The translations under genes and the position numbers were made by a program. The notes below the pieces were generated by a model. That model saw nothing but the letters and a program-made list of their open reading frames with translations. It was not told where the DNA came from and did not search any database. A DNA stretch of 32,684 nt, from IMG/VR virus record IMGVR_UViG_3300035670_000835, positions 1 through 32,684 of that record; one strand, 5' to 3'. Each line of letters begins with the position of its first letter. Position 1 is the first letter of the stretch. This DNA comes from a virus. This document shows positions 21,731-29,904 of the stretch, one piece after another.

Positions 21731-22931
21731 ATTAAACTTGAAAGGCACACCTGTGTTGAATCAATTGTTAAAATCAAATAAAAGATTTGTACTTTCAGTG
21801 GGTTCGTCTCGTTCATCTAAAACATATTCTATGTTACAATGGATAATGTTAGAGTGTATAAAAAATCCTAATAAAGGCTTATACACTTCAGTTGTAAGAG
21901 CTTCTTTTCCATCACTCAGAAGAACTGTGTATAGAGAATTTGTTGAACTACTTAAATCACATAATTTATACTCAGAAGATAAACACAATAAAACAGAACA
22001 TCTAATAGAACTTTTTGGTAACTACATTGAATTCTTTTCGTTAGGTGACTCACAAAAGGTTCGTGGTGCTAAAAGGAATTATCTTTATTTGAATGAATGT
22101 AACGAGATAGATTATGAATCAGCACAACAATTATTTTTAAGAACAACTGAAAGAGTTTTTATGGATCAGAATCCGAGTGATATGTGGCACTGGTCTTTCA
22201 AAATGAAAGATAGAGAAGATGTTGATTATATACATTCTACTTACAAACAAAATCCTTTTTTGACTGAGGCAACAATAAAACAAATAGAATCTTATAAAGA
22301 AACTGATGAGAACTTTTATCGTGTTTATGCACTTGGACTACCAGGTTTTGCGACAACAACGATATACACACATTGGAAAGAATACAAAGAAAAAGACTTA
22401 AAAGTTTTTAGTGAAGATGGTAAAGAACAACCTTTTTATGATACATTTGTTTATGGCTTAGATGTCGGTTATGGTCACGCAATGGCTTTAACTAAGTGCC
22501 ACTTCAAAGATGATACAGTATGGGTTGATGAATTAATATATAAATCAGGTTTGACTTCTAATGATTTAATATCATTAATAAACGATATGAAATTAGACAA
22601 AGATATTGATATGTGGGTTGATGCCGCAGCTCCATCTATGATTGAAGATTTAAGAAGAGCTGGTTATAATGCAAAGTCAGCTGACAAATCTGTCAAAGAA
22701 GGAATAGATATGATTAGGTCTAAAAAAATATTCATCAATACTGAATCTACAAACCTGCTTAACGAAATGAGAAGATATCAGTGGAAGACTAAAAATGAAC
22801 AAATAATTTACGAACCCGTAAAAGTCAATGATGACTTAGTAGATAGTATGAGATACGGTATATGGAACTATTATAGAAATACACAAAGGCGTGATGCGTA
22901 TGACTTTGATATAGATTGGATTGACTTATGA
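21723..22931 (+). CDS. terL: Terminase large subunit (Terminase_3 type)
   Basis: The 402-residue ATPase/nuclease pumps DNA into the head and cuts it. The Walker A motif is GSSRSSKT at residues 27-34, and Walker B is LYLNEC at about 121-126 with E125 as the likely catalytic Glu. The nuclease acidic residues are D247 (YGLDVGYG), D300 (WVDAAAPS) and D371/D374 (NDDLVDSMRYG). The pattern with RS.KT and a nuclease of the GLD.G type matches the Terminase_3/PBSX-like family. Length is normal for the family. It overlaps the small subunit by 8 nt and the next gene by ATGA. Confidence 0.97.
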   Translation: MSKLNLKGTPVLNQLLKSNKRFVLSVGSSRSSKTYSMLQWIMLECIKNPNKGLYTSVVRASFPSLRRTVYREFVELLKSHNLYSEDKHNKTEHLIELFGNYIEFFSLGDSQKVRGAKRNYLYLNECNEIDYESAQQLFLRTTERVFMDQNPSDMWHWSFKMKDREDVDYIHSTYKQNPFLTEATIKQIESYKETDENFYRVYALGLPGFATTTIYTHWKEYKEKDLKVFSEDGKEQPFYDTFVYGLDVGYGHAMALTKCHFKDDTVWVDELIYKSGLTSNDLISLINDMKLDKDIDMWVDAAAPSMIEDLRRAGYNAKSADKSVKEGIDMIRSKKIFINTESTNLLNEMRRYQWKTKNEQIIYEPVKVNDDLVDSMRYGIWNYYRNTQRRDAYDFDIDWIDL

Positions 22932-23116
22932 CAAAAGAAACGATTATACAAACAGACAACTATACTCTACAAAGGATATCTTTCAAATTAAAAATGAAAC
23001 CGATATATAGAGAAGTTATAAAACAAAATGGTCAATTGTCTGTAAAAGAATATGACAAACCACCAATCTGGTTTGTAAGATTAAAAAAAATTAATTATCT
23101 CTTAAATGAAGAATAA
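22928..23116 (+). CDS. Hypothetical small protein
   Basis: The 62-residue protein is basic, with KLKMKPIYREVIKQNG and KPPIWFVRLKKINYLL. No known motif is recognised. It begins in an ATGA overlap with the large terminase gene and ends 15 nt before the chaperone gene, so it is in the same operon. A small connector or accessory protein is possible. Confidence 0.6.
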   Translation: MTKETIIQTDNYTLQRISFKLKMKPIYREVIKQNGQLSVKEYDKPPIWFVRLKKINYLLNEE

Positions 23117-23131
23117 AAAAAATGGAACCAA

Positions 23132-23785
23132 ATGTTGAATATACCAAAGTCTTGGTCAGAGGTAAAAGTAGGTACCTTTCAAGAACTACACTCAGTTGAA
23201 TCAGAAACAGAAATAGGTGTTTTAATTGCTAAGTTGTCTATACTTGCTGATTGTGATTCAGAAGATATCAGACGACTACCTATCAGTCAATTCAATAAAA
23301 TAAAATCTGATATAGAATTTATGTCTAAACCACTTTCTAAAAAGATTAATCTTAAAATAGAAATTGATGGTAAAAAATATGGTATGATACCTGATTTGAA
23401 CTTTTTATCTGCTGGTGAATTTTTAGATTCAGAAAACTGGAAAGAAAAATCTATTGAAAATCTACATTTATATCTCGCACTTCTTTACAGACCTATAATC
23501 TGGGAAGATGGTGAAGATTATAAAATTGAACCACATAAGTCTGAAGGTTTTACCCGTAGAGCAGAATTGTTTAGACAACATCTAACTATTGAAAATGTGT
23601 GGGGTACCTTACTTTTTTTTTCGAGTTTAGGTCTGAATTGTACGAAAGTTATTCTGGATTATTTGGAATCAACACAGACAGAAACAGACAAACCTCAGAA
23701 GAAGATGAAGAAGACCTCGACCCGCAAAGTTACGAAGAACAACAAGCAGAAAAATTCAACAGAGACTGGGTCTGGTATGATATGA
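23132..23785 (+). CDS. Tail assembly chaperone, short form
   Basis: The 217-residue protein is the zero-frame product of a probable chaperone pair. The N-terminal 163 residues are shared with the frameshift product: SWSEVKVGTFQELHSVES, a motif seen at the start of Bacteroidetes tail chaperones, then LYLALLYRPIIWEDGEDY at about 110-127. After the T9 run (23613-23621) the zero frame adds 54 mostly basic and polar residues (KPQKKMKKTSTRKVTKNNKQ). The protein is expected to keep the tape measure protein soluble during tube assembly. The shift to the -1 frame makes the longer form. The neighbourhood (packaging genes before, tail gene after) fits a tail module. Confidence 0.75.
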   Translation: MLNIPKSWSEVKVGTFQELHSVESETEIGVLIAKLSILADCDSEDIRRLPISQFNKIKSDIEFMSKPLSKKINLKIEIDGKKYGMIPDLNFLSAGEFLDSENWKEKSIENLHLYLALLYRPIIWEDGEDYKIEPHKSEGFTRRAELFRQHLTIENVWGTLLFFSSLGLNCTKVILDYLESTQTETDKPQKKMKKTSTRKVTKNNKQKNSTETGSGMI

Positions 23786-23904
23786 TATCTAAAATGTGTG
23801 ATGATGACTTATTGAAGATTCAAGAATATTATGAACTACCTATAAAGGCTGTCTTAAATCACTTGTCATATAAATTAGCAAAAACAAAAACAACACATAA
23901 ATAA
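23599..23904 (+). CDS. Tail assembly chaperone, -1 frameshift extension
   Basis: This is the -1 frame from the slip site to the stop at 23902-23904. A slip at residue 163 gives a fused protein of about 257 residues. The extension is acidic first (SEEDEEDLDPQSYEEQQAEK) and ends with FNRDWVWYDMISKMCDDDLLK and AVLNHLSY. The W.W...I..L...D and ...N.LSY elements are typical of the second part of tail chaperones in Bacteroidetes phages. The GTG at 23599 is only the nearest NTG codon; no leader suggests independent translation. By analogy with lambda G/GT, the extension would contact the tape measure protein. Confidence 0.7.
   Translation: MGYLTFFFEFRSELYESYSGLFGINTDRNRQTSEEDEEDLDPQSYEEQQAEKFNRDWVWYDMISKMCDDDLLKIQEYYELPIKAVLNHLSYKLAKTKTTHK
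23613..23621 (+). other. Slippery T9 run, probable programmed -1 frameshift site
   Basis: The zero frame reads CTT TTT TTT TCG; in the -1 frame the same bases read T TTT TTT TTC. The two Phe codons can re-pair exactly after a one-base backward slip. A sequencing indel in the T run is the main alternative. No clear pseudoknot was seen downstream by eye. Confidence 0.65.
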
Positions 23905-23914
23905 AAAGACATAT
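23885..23914 (+). promoter_or_regulatory. Putative phage late promoter P5
   Basis: CAAAAACA at 23885-23892, 16 nt, then ACATAT at 23909-23914, only 5 nt before the ATG at 23920. It overlaps the end of the frameshift frame. Confidence 0.55.
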
Positions 23915-23919
23915 TAATT

Positions 23920-24384
23920 ATGATAGGATATTTATCACAGAATGGTATGAACAAAGTTTTTGAACAATTTGTTCAATATGACCCTAACTTAAATCAATAT
24001 GGATTTGGTCAATTATATAAAGAAAACGGGGAACCTAAAGTAAATCAAGTTTATGCTGGTATGTGGGTTCAACCACTTACTACACAAGTAACAGATTATA
24101 CTATTATAAGAAATTACCAAATTCTAATTTATGACTTAGTATTTGATAATCAAAATTTAGTTATATCAGATTGTGAAGAAATTGGTTTTAGACTAATAAG
24201 ATTCTTAAAAGACAAATCAGATATCTTTTACATATCAGGTCAGCCTACAATGAATCCTTTTCAAGATAGATTTTTAGATGATGTATCAGGTGTAATTATA
24301 GATGTAGCAATTGAATTCAATGGTGAATCTGCGAATTGTGAAGATCCTGACTATTCATTTACAATAAAACAAAATGATATTTAA
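23920..24384 (+). CDS. Putative tail completion/terminator-like protein
   Basis: The 154-residue protein begins [17 protein letters not shown]. It has the motif [21 protein letters not shown], the strand region [31 protein letters not shown], and near the end [16 protein letters not shown] and CEDPDY. Proteins of this kind are common in tail modules of Bacteroidetes phages. The helix and strand order ([12 protein letters not shown] then a beta pair) resembles tail terminator proteins, which cap the tube before head joining. This is pattern-based, so another neck or tail role cannot be excluded. Its stop overlaps the fibre start by TAATG. Confidence 0.5.
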   Translation: MIGYLSQNGMNKVFEQFVQYDPNLNQYGFGQLYKENGEPKVNQVYAGMWVQPLTTQVTDYTIIRNYQILIYDLVFDNQNLVISDCEEIGFRLIRFLKDKSDIFYISGQPTMNPFQDRFLDDVSGVIIDVAIEFNGESANCEDPDYSFTIKQNDI

Positions 24385-26630
24385 TGAAAAAAGTAGGTAT
24401 ATCATATAATTCAAATATACAAGGTGACAGCCTTATAATCAACAATGGTACAACAGCATCAACACAATTTACTTTTGTAGGTAATTCTAATTTGACTTTC
24501 AATTTACCTTTAGTAGATGGTCAGCCTGGTCAAGCGATTATCACAGATGGTTCAGGTAATCTTTCATTCGGTACGGTATCATCACAATCAGGAACCGTGT
24601 CAGGTACAGGTTCTTCACCTAAGTTAGCTTATTGGACTTCAGCAAATACTCTCGCTGATTCTGATGCTGAACAAGGTACAGGTCAAATTATATTTCCAGG
24701 TGGTTCAAATGCTGCACCAGGTGTTGCATTCAAATTAGATACCGATACAGGTATTTTTAGACCAGGTAACAACAGAGTCGGTGTCGCTGGTGGTGGTGTG
24801 ACATTAGCTATATTCAACTCAGCGGGTGTTCAGACAGGTGGTGTAAATTATACAAATGTAGCAGGTACTTCTGGTCAAATGTTAGCAATCAACCCCTCTG
24901 GTTTCACTTACTGGACTGATGGTGTTGTAGGTCCGACTGGTTCGACAGGTTCAAGTGGTACCTCAGGTACTTCAGGATTAAGTGGTACCTCAGGTACATC
25001 AGGTCAAAACGGTACCTCAGGTGTAGATGGAACATCAGGAACATCTGGTCTAAATGGTACTTCTGGTACCTCAGGATTAAGTGGTTCTTCTGGTACTTCT
25101 GGTCTAAATGGTACTTCTGGTACATCAGGATTAAACGGAACTTCTGGTTCATCAGGTATAAGTGGTTCGTCAGGTTCATCAGGTCAAACAGGAACATCAG
25201 GAACTTCTGGTCTGAATGGTACATCAGGAACTTCTGGTCTGAATGGTACATCAGGTATAAATGGTACATCAGGTATAAATGGTACATCTGGTCAAGACGG
25301 AACTTCAGGTACATCTGGATTAAGTGGTTCTTCTGGTACATCAGGTCAAACAGGAACTTCAGGAACTTCTGGAACATCAACTAATCAAACATTAGAACAA
25401 ACGCTTTCATTAGGAAACACGACTGGTACTCATTCTATTTTAATCGATAATGGAACAGTTGGAACACCATCTATAGCTTTCACAAGTGATACAGATACTG
25501 GTATTTATAGAGTAGGGTCAAATATAATAGGATTTGCTTCTGGTGGTAATAGAGCATTTCAAGCAGTATCAAATCAAATACAAGCAGAGGATGGAACATC
25601 AGGAACACCTTCAATTGCCTTTAGAAATGATTCAGACACAGGTTTTTATAGAGTGTCAGGAAATATATTCGCATCAACTAATGCTGGTGTAAGAGGAGTA
25701 GTTTTTCAATCAACAGCGACAAGATTTGATTTACCACTTTATGCATTAAATGGCACAGAAGCCGCACCAGCATACACTTTTGTGAATGACCCAACAACTG
25801 GTTTATATCAAGCATCAAATGAACTAAGAATTTCAACACAAGGTGGTTTGGCTTTACAAATTGCTTCTGCATCAACGAGATTTAAGGATGGAACGAATGC
25901 TTTACCGAGTATAAGTTTTATAGGTGATACTGATACCGGATTATATAGAACTGGTGCTAACAATTTCAGGATTACTGCTGGTGGAACTGACATAGTCGGA
26001 TTTACAATATTAGGTTCAACACCAGTAATGGGTATGATAAATCAAACAACTGGAAGGTTCTATATGGGACAAGGTTCAGCAGCAACACCATCTTTGACAT
26101 ATGAGGCCGATTTAGACACTGGTATATACAGACCAGCAACAAATCAACTCGGTATATCAACTGGTGGTGCTACATCCGCAGTGTTCAATTCATCAGGTAT
26201 AGTTTTACCACAATTATCAAATACACTTATAGGTGTTGATGCAAATGGTCAAATTATAGCAACTCAGTCTCGTGGTTGTTTTGGAATTACAATAGATGGT
26301 GCTGGTTCAGCTATCACAACAGGTTTGAAAGGTTACATATATGCACCATACGATTGTATTATAGATTGTTGGGGTGTAATCGCAGACCAGTCAGGTTCAA
26401 TAGTTGTAGATGTATGGAAAGGTTCTTCACCACTTGACATACCTCTAACTTCTACCTATAGTATAGCGGGTTCTGAAAAACCAACTTTATCTTCACAACA
26501 ATCAAATGTAGATACAAACTTGACAACTTGGACTACTAATCTTGTTTTCGGTGATGTCATTGCATTCAATGTTGATAGTGCTTCGACTGTGACAAGAGCA
26601 ACAATACAAATAAAAGTAATTAAAGTATAA
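24384..26630 (+). CDS. Large GTSG-repeat tail fibre (fibre module 2)
   Basis: The 748-residue protein has an N-terminal anchor, then a long [13 protein letters not shown] shaft at about residues 189-332. Next come five to six modules of the type DTDTGIYR (variants DTGIFR, DTGFYR, TTGLYQ, DTGLYR) spread over about 120-600; each has the frame ...PSIAF..DTDTG.YR..N. Such short beta modules are typical of trimeric phage fibres. The last 115 residues match the C-terminal domain of fibre 1, sharing [25 protein letters not shown] and [10 protein letters not shown]. It probably binds the host surface. The overlap with the preceding gene (TAATG) shows operon coupling. Confidence 0.85.
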   Translation: MKKVGISYNSNIQGDSLIINNGTTASTQFTFVGNSNLTFNLPLVDGQPGQAIITDGSGNLSFGTVSSQSGTVSGTGSSPKLAYWTSANTLADSDAEQGTGQIIFPGGSNAAPGVAFKLDTDTGIFRPGNNRVGVAGGGVTLAIFNSAGVQTGGVNYTNVAGTSGQMLAINPSGFTYWTDGVVGPTGSTGSSGTSGTSGLSGTSGTSGQNGTSGVDGTSGTSGLNGTSGTSGLSGSSGTSGLNGTSGTSGLNGTSGSSGISGSSGSSGQTGTSGTSGLNGTSGTSGLNGTSGINGTSGINGTSGQDGTSGTSGLSGSSGTSGQTGTSGTSGTSTNQTLEQTLSLGNTTGTHSILIDNGTVGTPSIAFTSDTDTGIYRVGSNIIGFASGGNRAFQAVSNQIQAEDGTSGTPSIAFRNDSDTGFYRVSGNIFASTNAGVRGVVFQSTATRFDLPLYALNGTEAAPAYTFVNDPTTGLYQASNELRISTQGGLALQIASASTRFKDGTNALPSISFIGDTDTGLYRTGANNFRITAGGTDIVGFTILGSTPVMGMINQTTGRFYMGQGSAATPSLTYEADLDTGIYRPATNQLGISTGGATSAVFNSSGIVLPQLSNTLIGVDANGQIIATQSRGCFGITIDGAGSAITTGLKGYIYAPYDCIIDCWGVIADQSGSIVVDVWKGSSPLDIPLTSTYSIAGSEKPTLSSQQSNVDTNLTTWTTNLVFGDVIAFNVDSASTVTRATIQIKVIKV
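24950..25380 (+). repeat. GTSG-coding tandem repeats in fibre 2
   Basis: Many short units of the type GGTACTTCTGG, GGTACATCAGG and GGAACATCAGG encode a (GTSG)n shaft. Codon choice among copies varies (GGT/GGA, ACT/ACA, TCT/TCA), so the repeats are old or selected to avoid exact identity. They also give a spurious open frame on the minus strand. Confidence 0.85.
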
Positions 26631-26631
26631 T

Positions 26632-27894
26632 ATGGCTACAAGAACAGTAAGTGCGGCTGGTGGTAACTGGAACAACACAGCTACTTGGGTTGGTGGTGTA
26701 GTACCAACTACAAGTGATGATATAGCAGCGGATGCGACAAGTGGTAATTTGACTGTCAATGTCAATGTCAGTGTCCGATTTGCTGACTTCACTGGATATA
26801 CAGGAACTCTACAAATAAATAGTGGTAATACTCTTACTCTTACTTTATCTGGTTCTACTACAACATTTGGAAGTGGTATGAGTTATAATTTTGTTGGTTC
26901 TGGTGCTACACGAGGACGAATTGTCAAAGGAAATACAGCTATGACTTTTACTATGTTAGGAACTACACCTATACCCCATTTCTCGAATACTGGTGTAGCA
27001 ACATTGACGGCTGGTAGTGACCTTTACTTTAATAATATATACAACACTGCTTCTGGTTTAAGAATAGACGGTAACAATGTTTATATTGATCAAAGTTTAG
27101 AAAGTAGTGGTCGTGCATTCGCTGGTACCACAACTTATCATATGACAGGAACTGGAACGCTATCAGGGACACTTGGTGGTTTTAGTAATATCAATAACAA
27201 TTTGATAATAAATACAACTGGAACTATTACTCTTAGTGCATTTGGATTTGGATTTGCTAATGTAAATTCAAATAATACTTTTACACACACAGCCGGAACT
27301 ATTGTTAATCCTGAAATTAGAGCATCACTGCAATTATCACCATCAACGAATACACTTGATTTAATAAGTGGTGTAACTTGGAGTTTTTATCAATCACCTA
27401 ATATAAATGGAAATTACAATTTGACATTCGTTGGAACACCACAATTTGACAAGTTTATTTTACAGAATAATTATACTACTACACAAACCTTTACTATTGA
27501 TGGTGTTGATGTTACAATGAATGAATTAAATATACAACTTCCGTTGATATCTTATACAAAAAGTAGTTATGATTTTGTCATCACACCAGGTTGTGATGTA
27601 ACTGTCAATTCTTTTATTGACCTTAATGGTGGTTCAGTTGATCCAAGTTCTGCTCAAACACCGACTTTAGAAATACTTTCAGCTTCAGCAGGAACACCAG
27701 CAGTATTAAATGTAAATTCATACTCACAATATGTTTCAAGAGTAAGTTTCACAGATATAGATTGTAGTGGTGGAAATACTTTATATGGTCAAAATTTGAC
27801 TTTATCTAATACAACTAACATATCACAATATACTTTACCACCATCAGGTGGAACATCAAGTGGTGGTGAAACATCACATACATTCTTTAGTTAA
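26632..27894 (+). CDS. Beta-rich receptor-binding-like protein (module 2)
   Basis: The 420-residue protein has the motif TATWVGGVVPTTSDDI at about residues 17-32, matching STWVGGVVP of the gene behind fibre 1. It is Gly, Thr, Asn and Ser-rich with regular short strands (LTVNVNVSVRFADFTGYTG, NNLIINTTGTI, LNVNSYSQYVSRVSF), consistent with a parallel beta-helix or G8-like domain. It lies 1 nt behind fibre 2, as its counterpart lies directly behind fibre 1. It may be a fibre tip or a surface enzyme; no catalytic residues are evident. The rest of the two proteins looks divergent, so the shared motif may mark a common base domain. Confidence 0.65.
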   Translation: MATRTVSAAGGNWNNTATWVGGVVPTTSDDIAADATSGNLTVNVNVSVRFADFTGYTGTLQINSGNTLTLTLSGSTTTFGSGMSYNFVGSGATRGRIVKGNTAMTFTMLGTTPIPHFSNTGVATLTAGSDLYFNNIYNTASGLRIDGNNVYIDQSLESSGRAFAGTTTYHMTGTGTLSGTLGGFSNINNNLIINTTGTITLSAFGFGFANVNSNNTFTHTAGTIVNPEIRASLQLSPSTNTLDLISGVTWSFYQSPNINGNYNLTFVGTPQFDKFILQNNYTTTQTFTIDGVDVTMNELNIQLPLISYTKSSYDFVITPGCDVTVNSFIDLNGGSVDPSSAQTPTLEILSASAGTPAVLNVNSYSQYVSRVSFTDIDCSGGNTLYGQNLTLSNTTNISQYTLPPSGGTSSGGETSHTFFS

Positions 27895-27897
27895 TTT

Positions 27898-28377
27898 ATG
27901 AATGAAGAATTAAAAAGATTTTTTGAACAAGTATATGACCAGTGGGGTCAAGGTACGGTACAAGCTATATTAAAAGAAATTGACAGATATCCTATAAAGT
28001 GGCGTGGTACTCTTCGTAGGTCTATATCATATCAAATAGGTGATGTCGCAGGTGAAGACGCAATCAGTTTTAATATGGCTGATTATGGTGAATTTGTAGA
28101 TAAAGGTGTAAATGGTATATTTCAAAACAGAGGTTCTAAATATAATTTTAGAATTAGTTCAATAGGTGGTGTTGCTTATCACGTAAAACCTTGGGCTGAT
28201 TCTAAAGGTCTAAACAACTGGGCTGTAGCTCGTTCTATAGTCAGAAAAGGTTTCAAACCAAGACCATTCTTTGATTCAGTTATTCAAGCAAGATTTCCTA
28301 AACTTCAAGAAGACCTGACACAGGCTTATCAATCTTATTTAGATTCACAGGTCGAATCCATCAATAGGTCAAATTAA
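27898..28377 (+). CDS. HK97 gp10-like tail completion protein
   Basis: The 159-residue protein has the typical gp10-like layout. An N-terminal helix and basic stretch (PIKWRGTLRRSISYQIGD) is followed by a strand and the motif ADYGEFVDKGVNG at about 61-73, which is close to YAEFVE.GTG of the family. The C-terminal half has KPWADSKGL and KGFKPRPFFDSV, where the PRPFF motif is also common in gp10-like proteins. The family joins the neck to the tail. It starts 3 nt after the beta-rich gene. The match is by motif and size. Confidence 0.75.
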   Translation: MNEELKRFFEQVYDQWGQGTVQAILKEIDRYPIKWRGTLRRSISYQIGDVAGEDAISFNMADYGEFVDKGVNGIFQNRGSKYNFRISSIGGVAYHVKPWADSKGLNNWAVARSIVRKGFKPRPFFDSVIQARFPKLQEDLTQAYQSYLDSQVESINRSN

Positions 28378-28405
28378 AAAACATACAACAAAACTTAAAA
28401 CATAT
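28376..28405 (+). promoter_or_regulatory. Putative phage late promoter P6
   Basis: AAAAAACA at 28376-28383, 16 nt, then ACATAT at 28400-28405, 20 nt before the ATG at 28426. It falls in the 48-nt gap before the distal tail gene. Confidence 0.5.
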
Positions 28406-28425
28406 TCTATAAAGTATAAGAACAA

Positions 28426-29904
28426 ATGGCAATTAGTTTTGTAAGTCAAATCACCTCAAATAAATTTTTACCAGTATCAAATCCTGTAAATATAACCGTC
28501 AATTCAAACAATACAGGTAAATGTAATTTTAGATACATATGTGATATCTATTTAGATGGTACAAATGTATATAGATTTAAGTTGTTTCCAGACCCTTCAA
28601 CTGGTTATGGTTTTTTTCAATTATCAGATGTTTTACAAGATTACTTAAATGATTTTATTACTACAACAAATTCAGCAGGTTTTTCAACAGCAACTTCAGC
28701 GAGTCCGAACAAGACAGTCGCGCAAATTTTCTGTAGATTCGGTGAAGAATATGATTCATCTACAGATTGTGATGGTACTATTAATTCTTATCTTAATCTT
28801 TCTACTTCAAATACTTTTTATATATTCAATGGTGTTGTTGATTATGAAAATTGGCCGACTTTTCAATCAGGTAATTATGTTCATACATACTCTACTGGTA
28901 CGTCATCTTTATTTATGACAAATATACCGAGAGGTATCGCAGAAGCGAGTTACGCAGATAATTACTTCTTAGAGTATATGACTTTAGATAGCACTACTTC
29001 AAACAATAAATTAATTGTTGTAAAAACAGAATGGACTGGTACGACATCTTCACAAATTATAAATGGTACTTCTGTATCACCTGGTAAAATAAGATTGAAT
29101 TGTGGTCCTTTAGGTATAAATAAAGCTTTAAGTGATTCTTACATAAATGGTTCTACAAAACACTATGATGTTTATGTTCAGACAGGTGCGACGGTATCGT
29201 CAGAAAAATTCAGAATTAAAATTACAAAACCTAAAACATTTAGAACAAGATTAGGATTTGTAAATCGATTAGGTAGTTTAGATTATATCACCTTTTATCA
29301 TAGAAATCGTGAGTCTTATAATATCAATAGAAAGATGTATAAAAGATACTTGACTTCAAATAAAGGTTCAGGTAACTGGTCTTATGCTGTCGGTGACAGA
29401 CAAATGACACAATATGCTTCGACAGCTCAAGTTCAACATCAAGTATCTACTTTTGTTGATGAAAAAACTTCGTTCTGGTTAAATGAATTATATCTTTCAA
29501 ACAATGTATTTATAGAAGACAGACCACAAATGATACCTTTTAGGGTTTGGCGTGAAGACCAGACACCAACATCGAGAATGTTGTTTTGGTTTGAAAATGA
29601 CCACGGATTTTTACCAGGTGACTCGTTCTTTTGTATTCCTGATGATAATCCTAACTATGTCGATTATATTGACAGATTTACAATTGTAAGTGTCGATGGT
29701 AACATTATAGATTGTGGTCTGACATATAATATTTATTCAATAACAGAAACAGCTTGTGGTTGGATAGTCAAAGACGAAACTACAAGAAGAATTCCTATAG
29801 TCATAACTGATGGTGCAACTGAGATTAAACAAAAATTAGGCAGACCTATTGAATATATTTTAACTTATTCTAACTCAGTAGATAAATTTACTTTAAGATC
29901 ATAA
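28426..29904 (+). CDS. Putative distal tail/baseplate protein
   Basis: The 492-residue protein is beta-rich with a pattern seen in Bacteroidetes phage tail-tip proteins: an N-terminal domain (CNFRYICDIYLDG, DVLQDYLND), a middle part with KPKTFRTRLGFVNRLGSLDY and YHRNRESYNI, and a C-terminal part with FWLNELYLSNNVFIED, RIPIVITDGATEIKQK and YILTYSNSVDKF. The WLNEL...NVFIED to YILTYSNS order recurs in such proteins. It probably connects the tail tube to the hub. It directly precedes the hub gene and shares no bases with it, the two stops and starts being adjacent (TAA then ATG). The assignment is by recurring pattern and position. Confidence 0.6.
   Translation: MAISFVSQITSNKFLPVSNPVNITVNSNNTGKCNFRYICDIYLDGTNVYRFKLFPDPSTGYGFFQLSDVLQDYLNDFITTTNSAGFSTATSASPNKTVAQIFCRFGEEYDSSTDCDGTINSYLNLSTSNTFYIFNGVVDYENWPTFQSGNYVHTYSTGTSSLFMTNIPRGIAEASYADNYFLEYMTLDSTTSNNKLIVVKTEWTGTTSSQIINGTSVSPGKIRLNCGPLGINKALSDSYINGSTKHYDVYVQTGATVSSEKFRIKITKPKTFRTRLGFVNRLGSLDYITFYHRNRESYNINRKMYKRYLTSNKGSGNWSYAVGDRQMTQYASTAQVQHQVSTFVDEKTSFWLNELYLSNNVFIEDRPQMIPFRVWREDQTPTSRMLFWFENDHGFLPGDSFFCIPDDNPNYVDYIDRFTIVSVDGNIIDCGLTYNIYSITETACGWIVKDETTRRIPIVITDGATEIKQKLGRPIEYILTYSNSVDKFTLRS

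Noticed and set aside
24904-25380. Long open frame on the minus strand within fibre 2
   Set aside because: It is an artefact of the GTSG-coding repeats; it has a low-complexity Leu/Met/Tyr/His product and no leader or promoter.
24384-27894. Diversity-generating retroelement acting on the fibre genes
   Set aside because: There is no reverse transcriptase gene and no template/variable repeat pair in the genome.
28649-28918. Plus-strand 89-codon frame inside the distal tail gene
   Set aside because: It is a shadow frame with a Leu/Ile/Gln-rich product and no leader; the long overlapping gene explains it.
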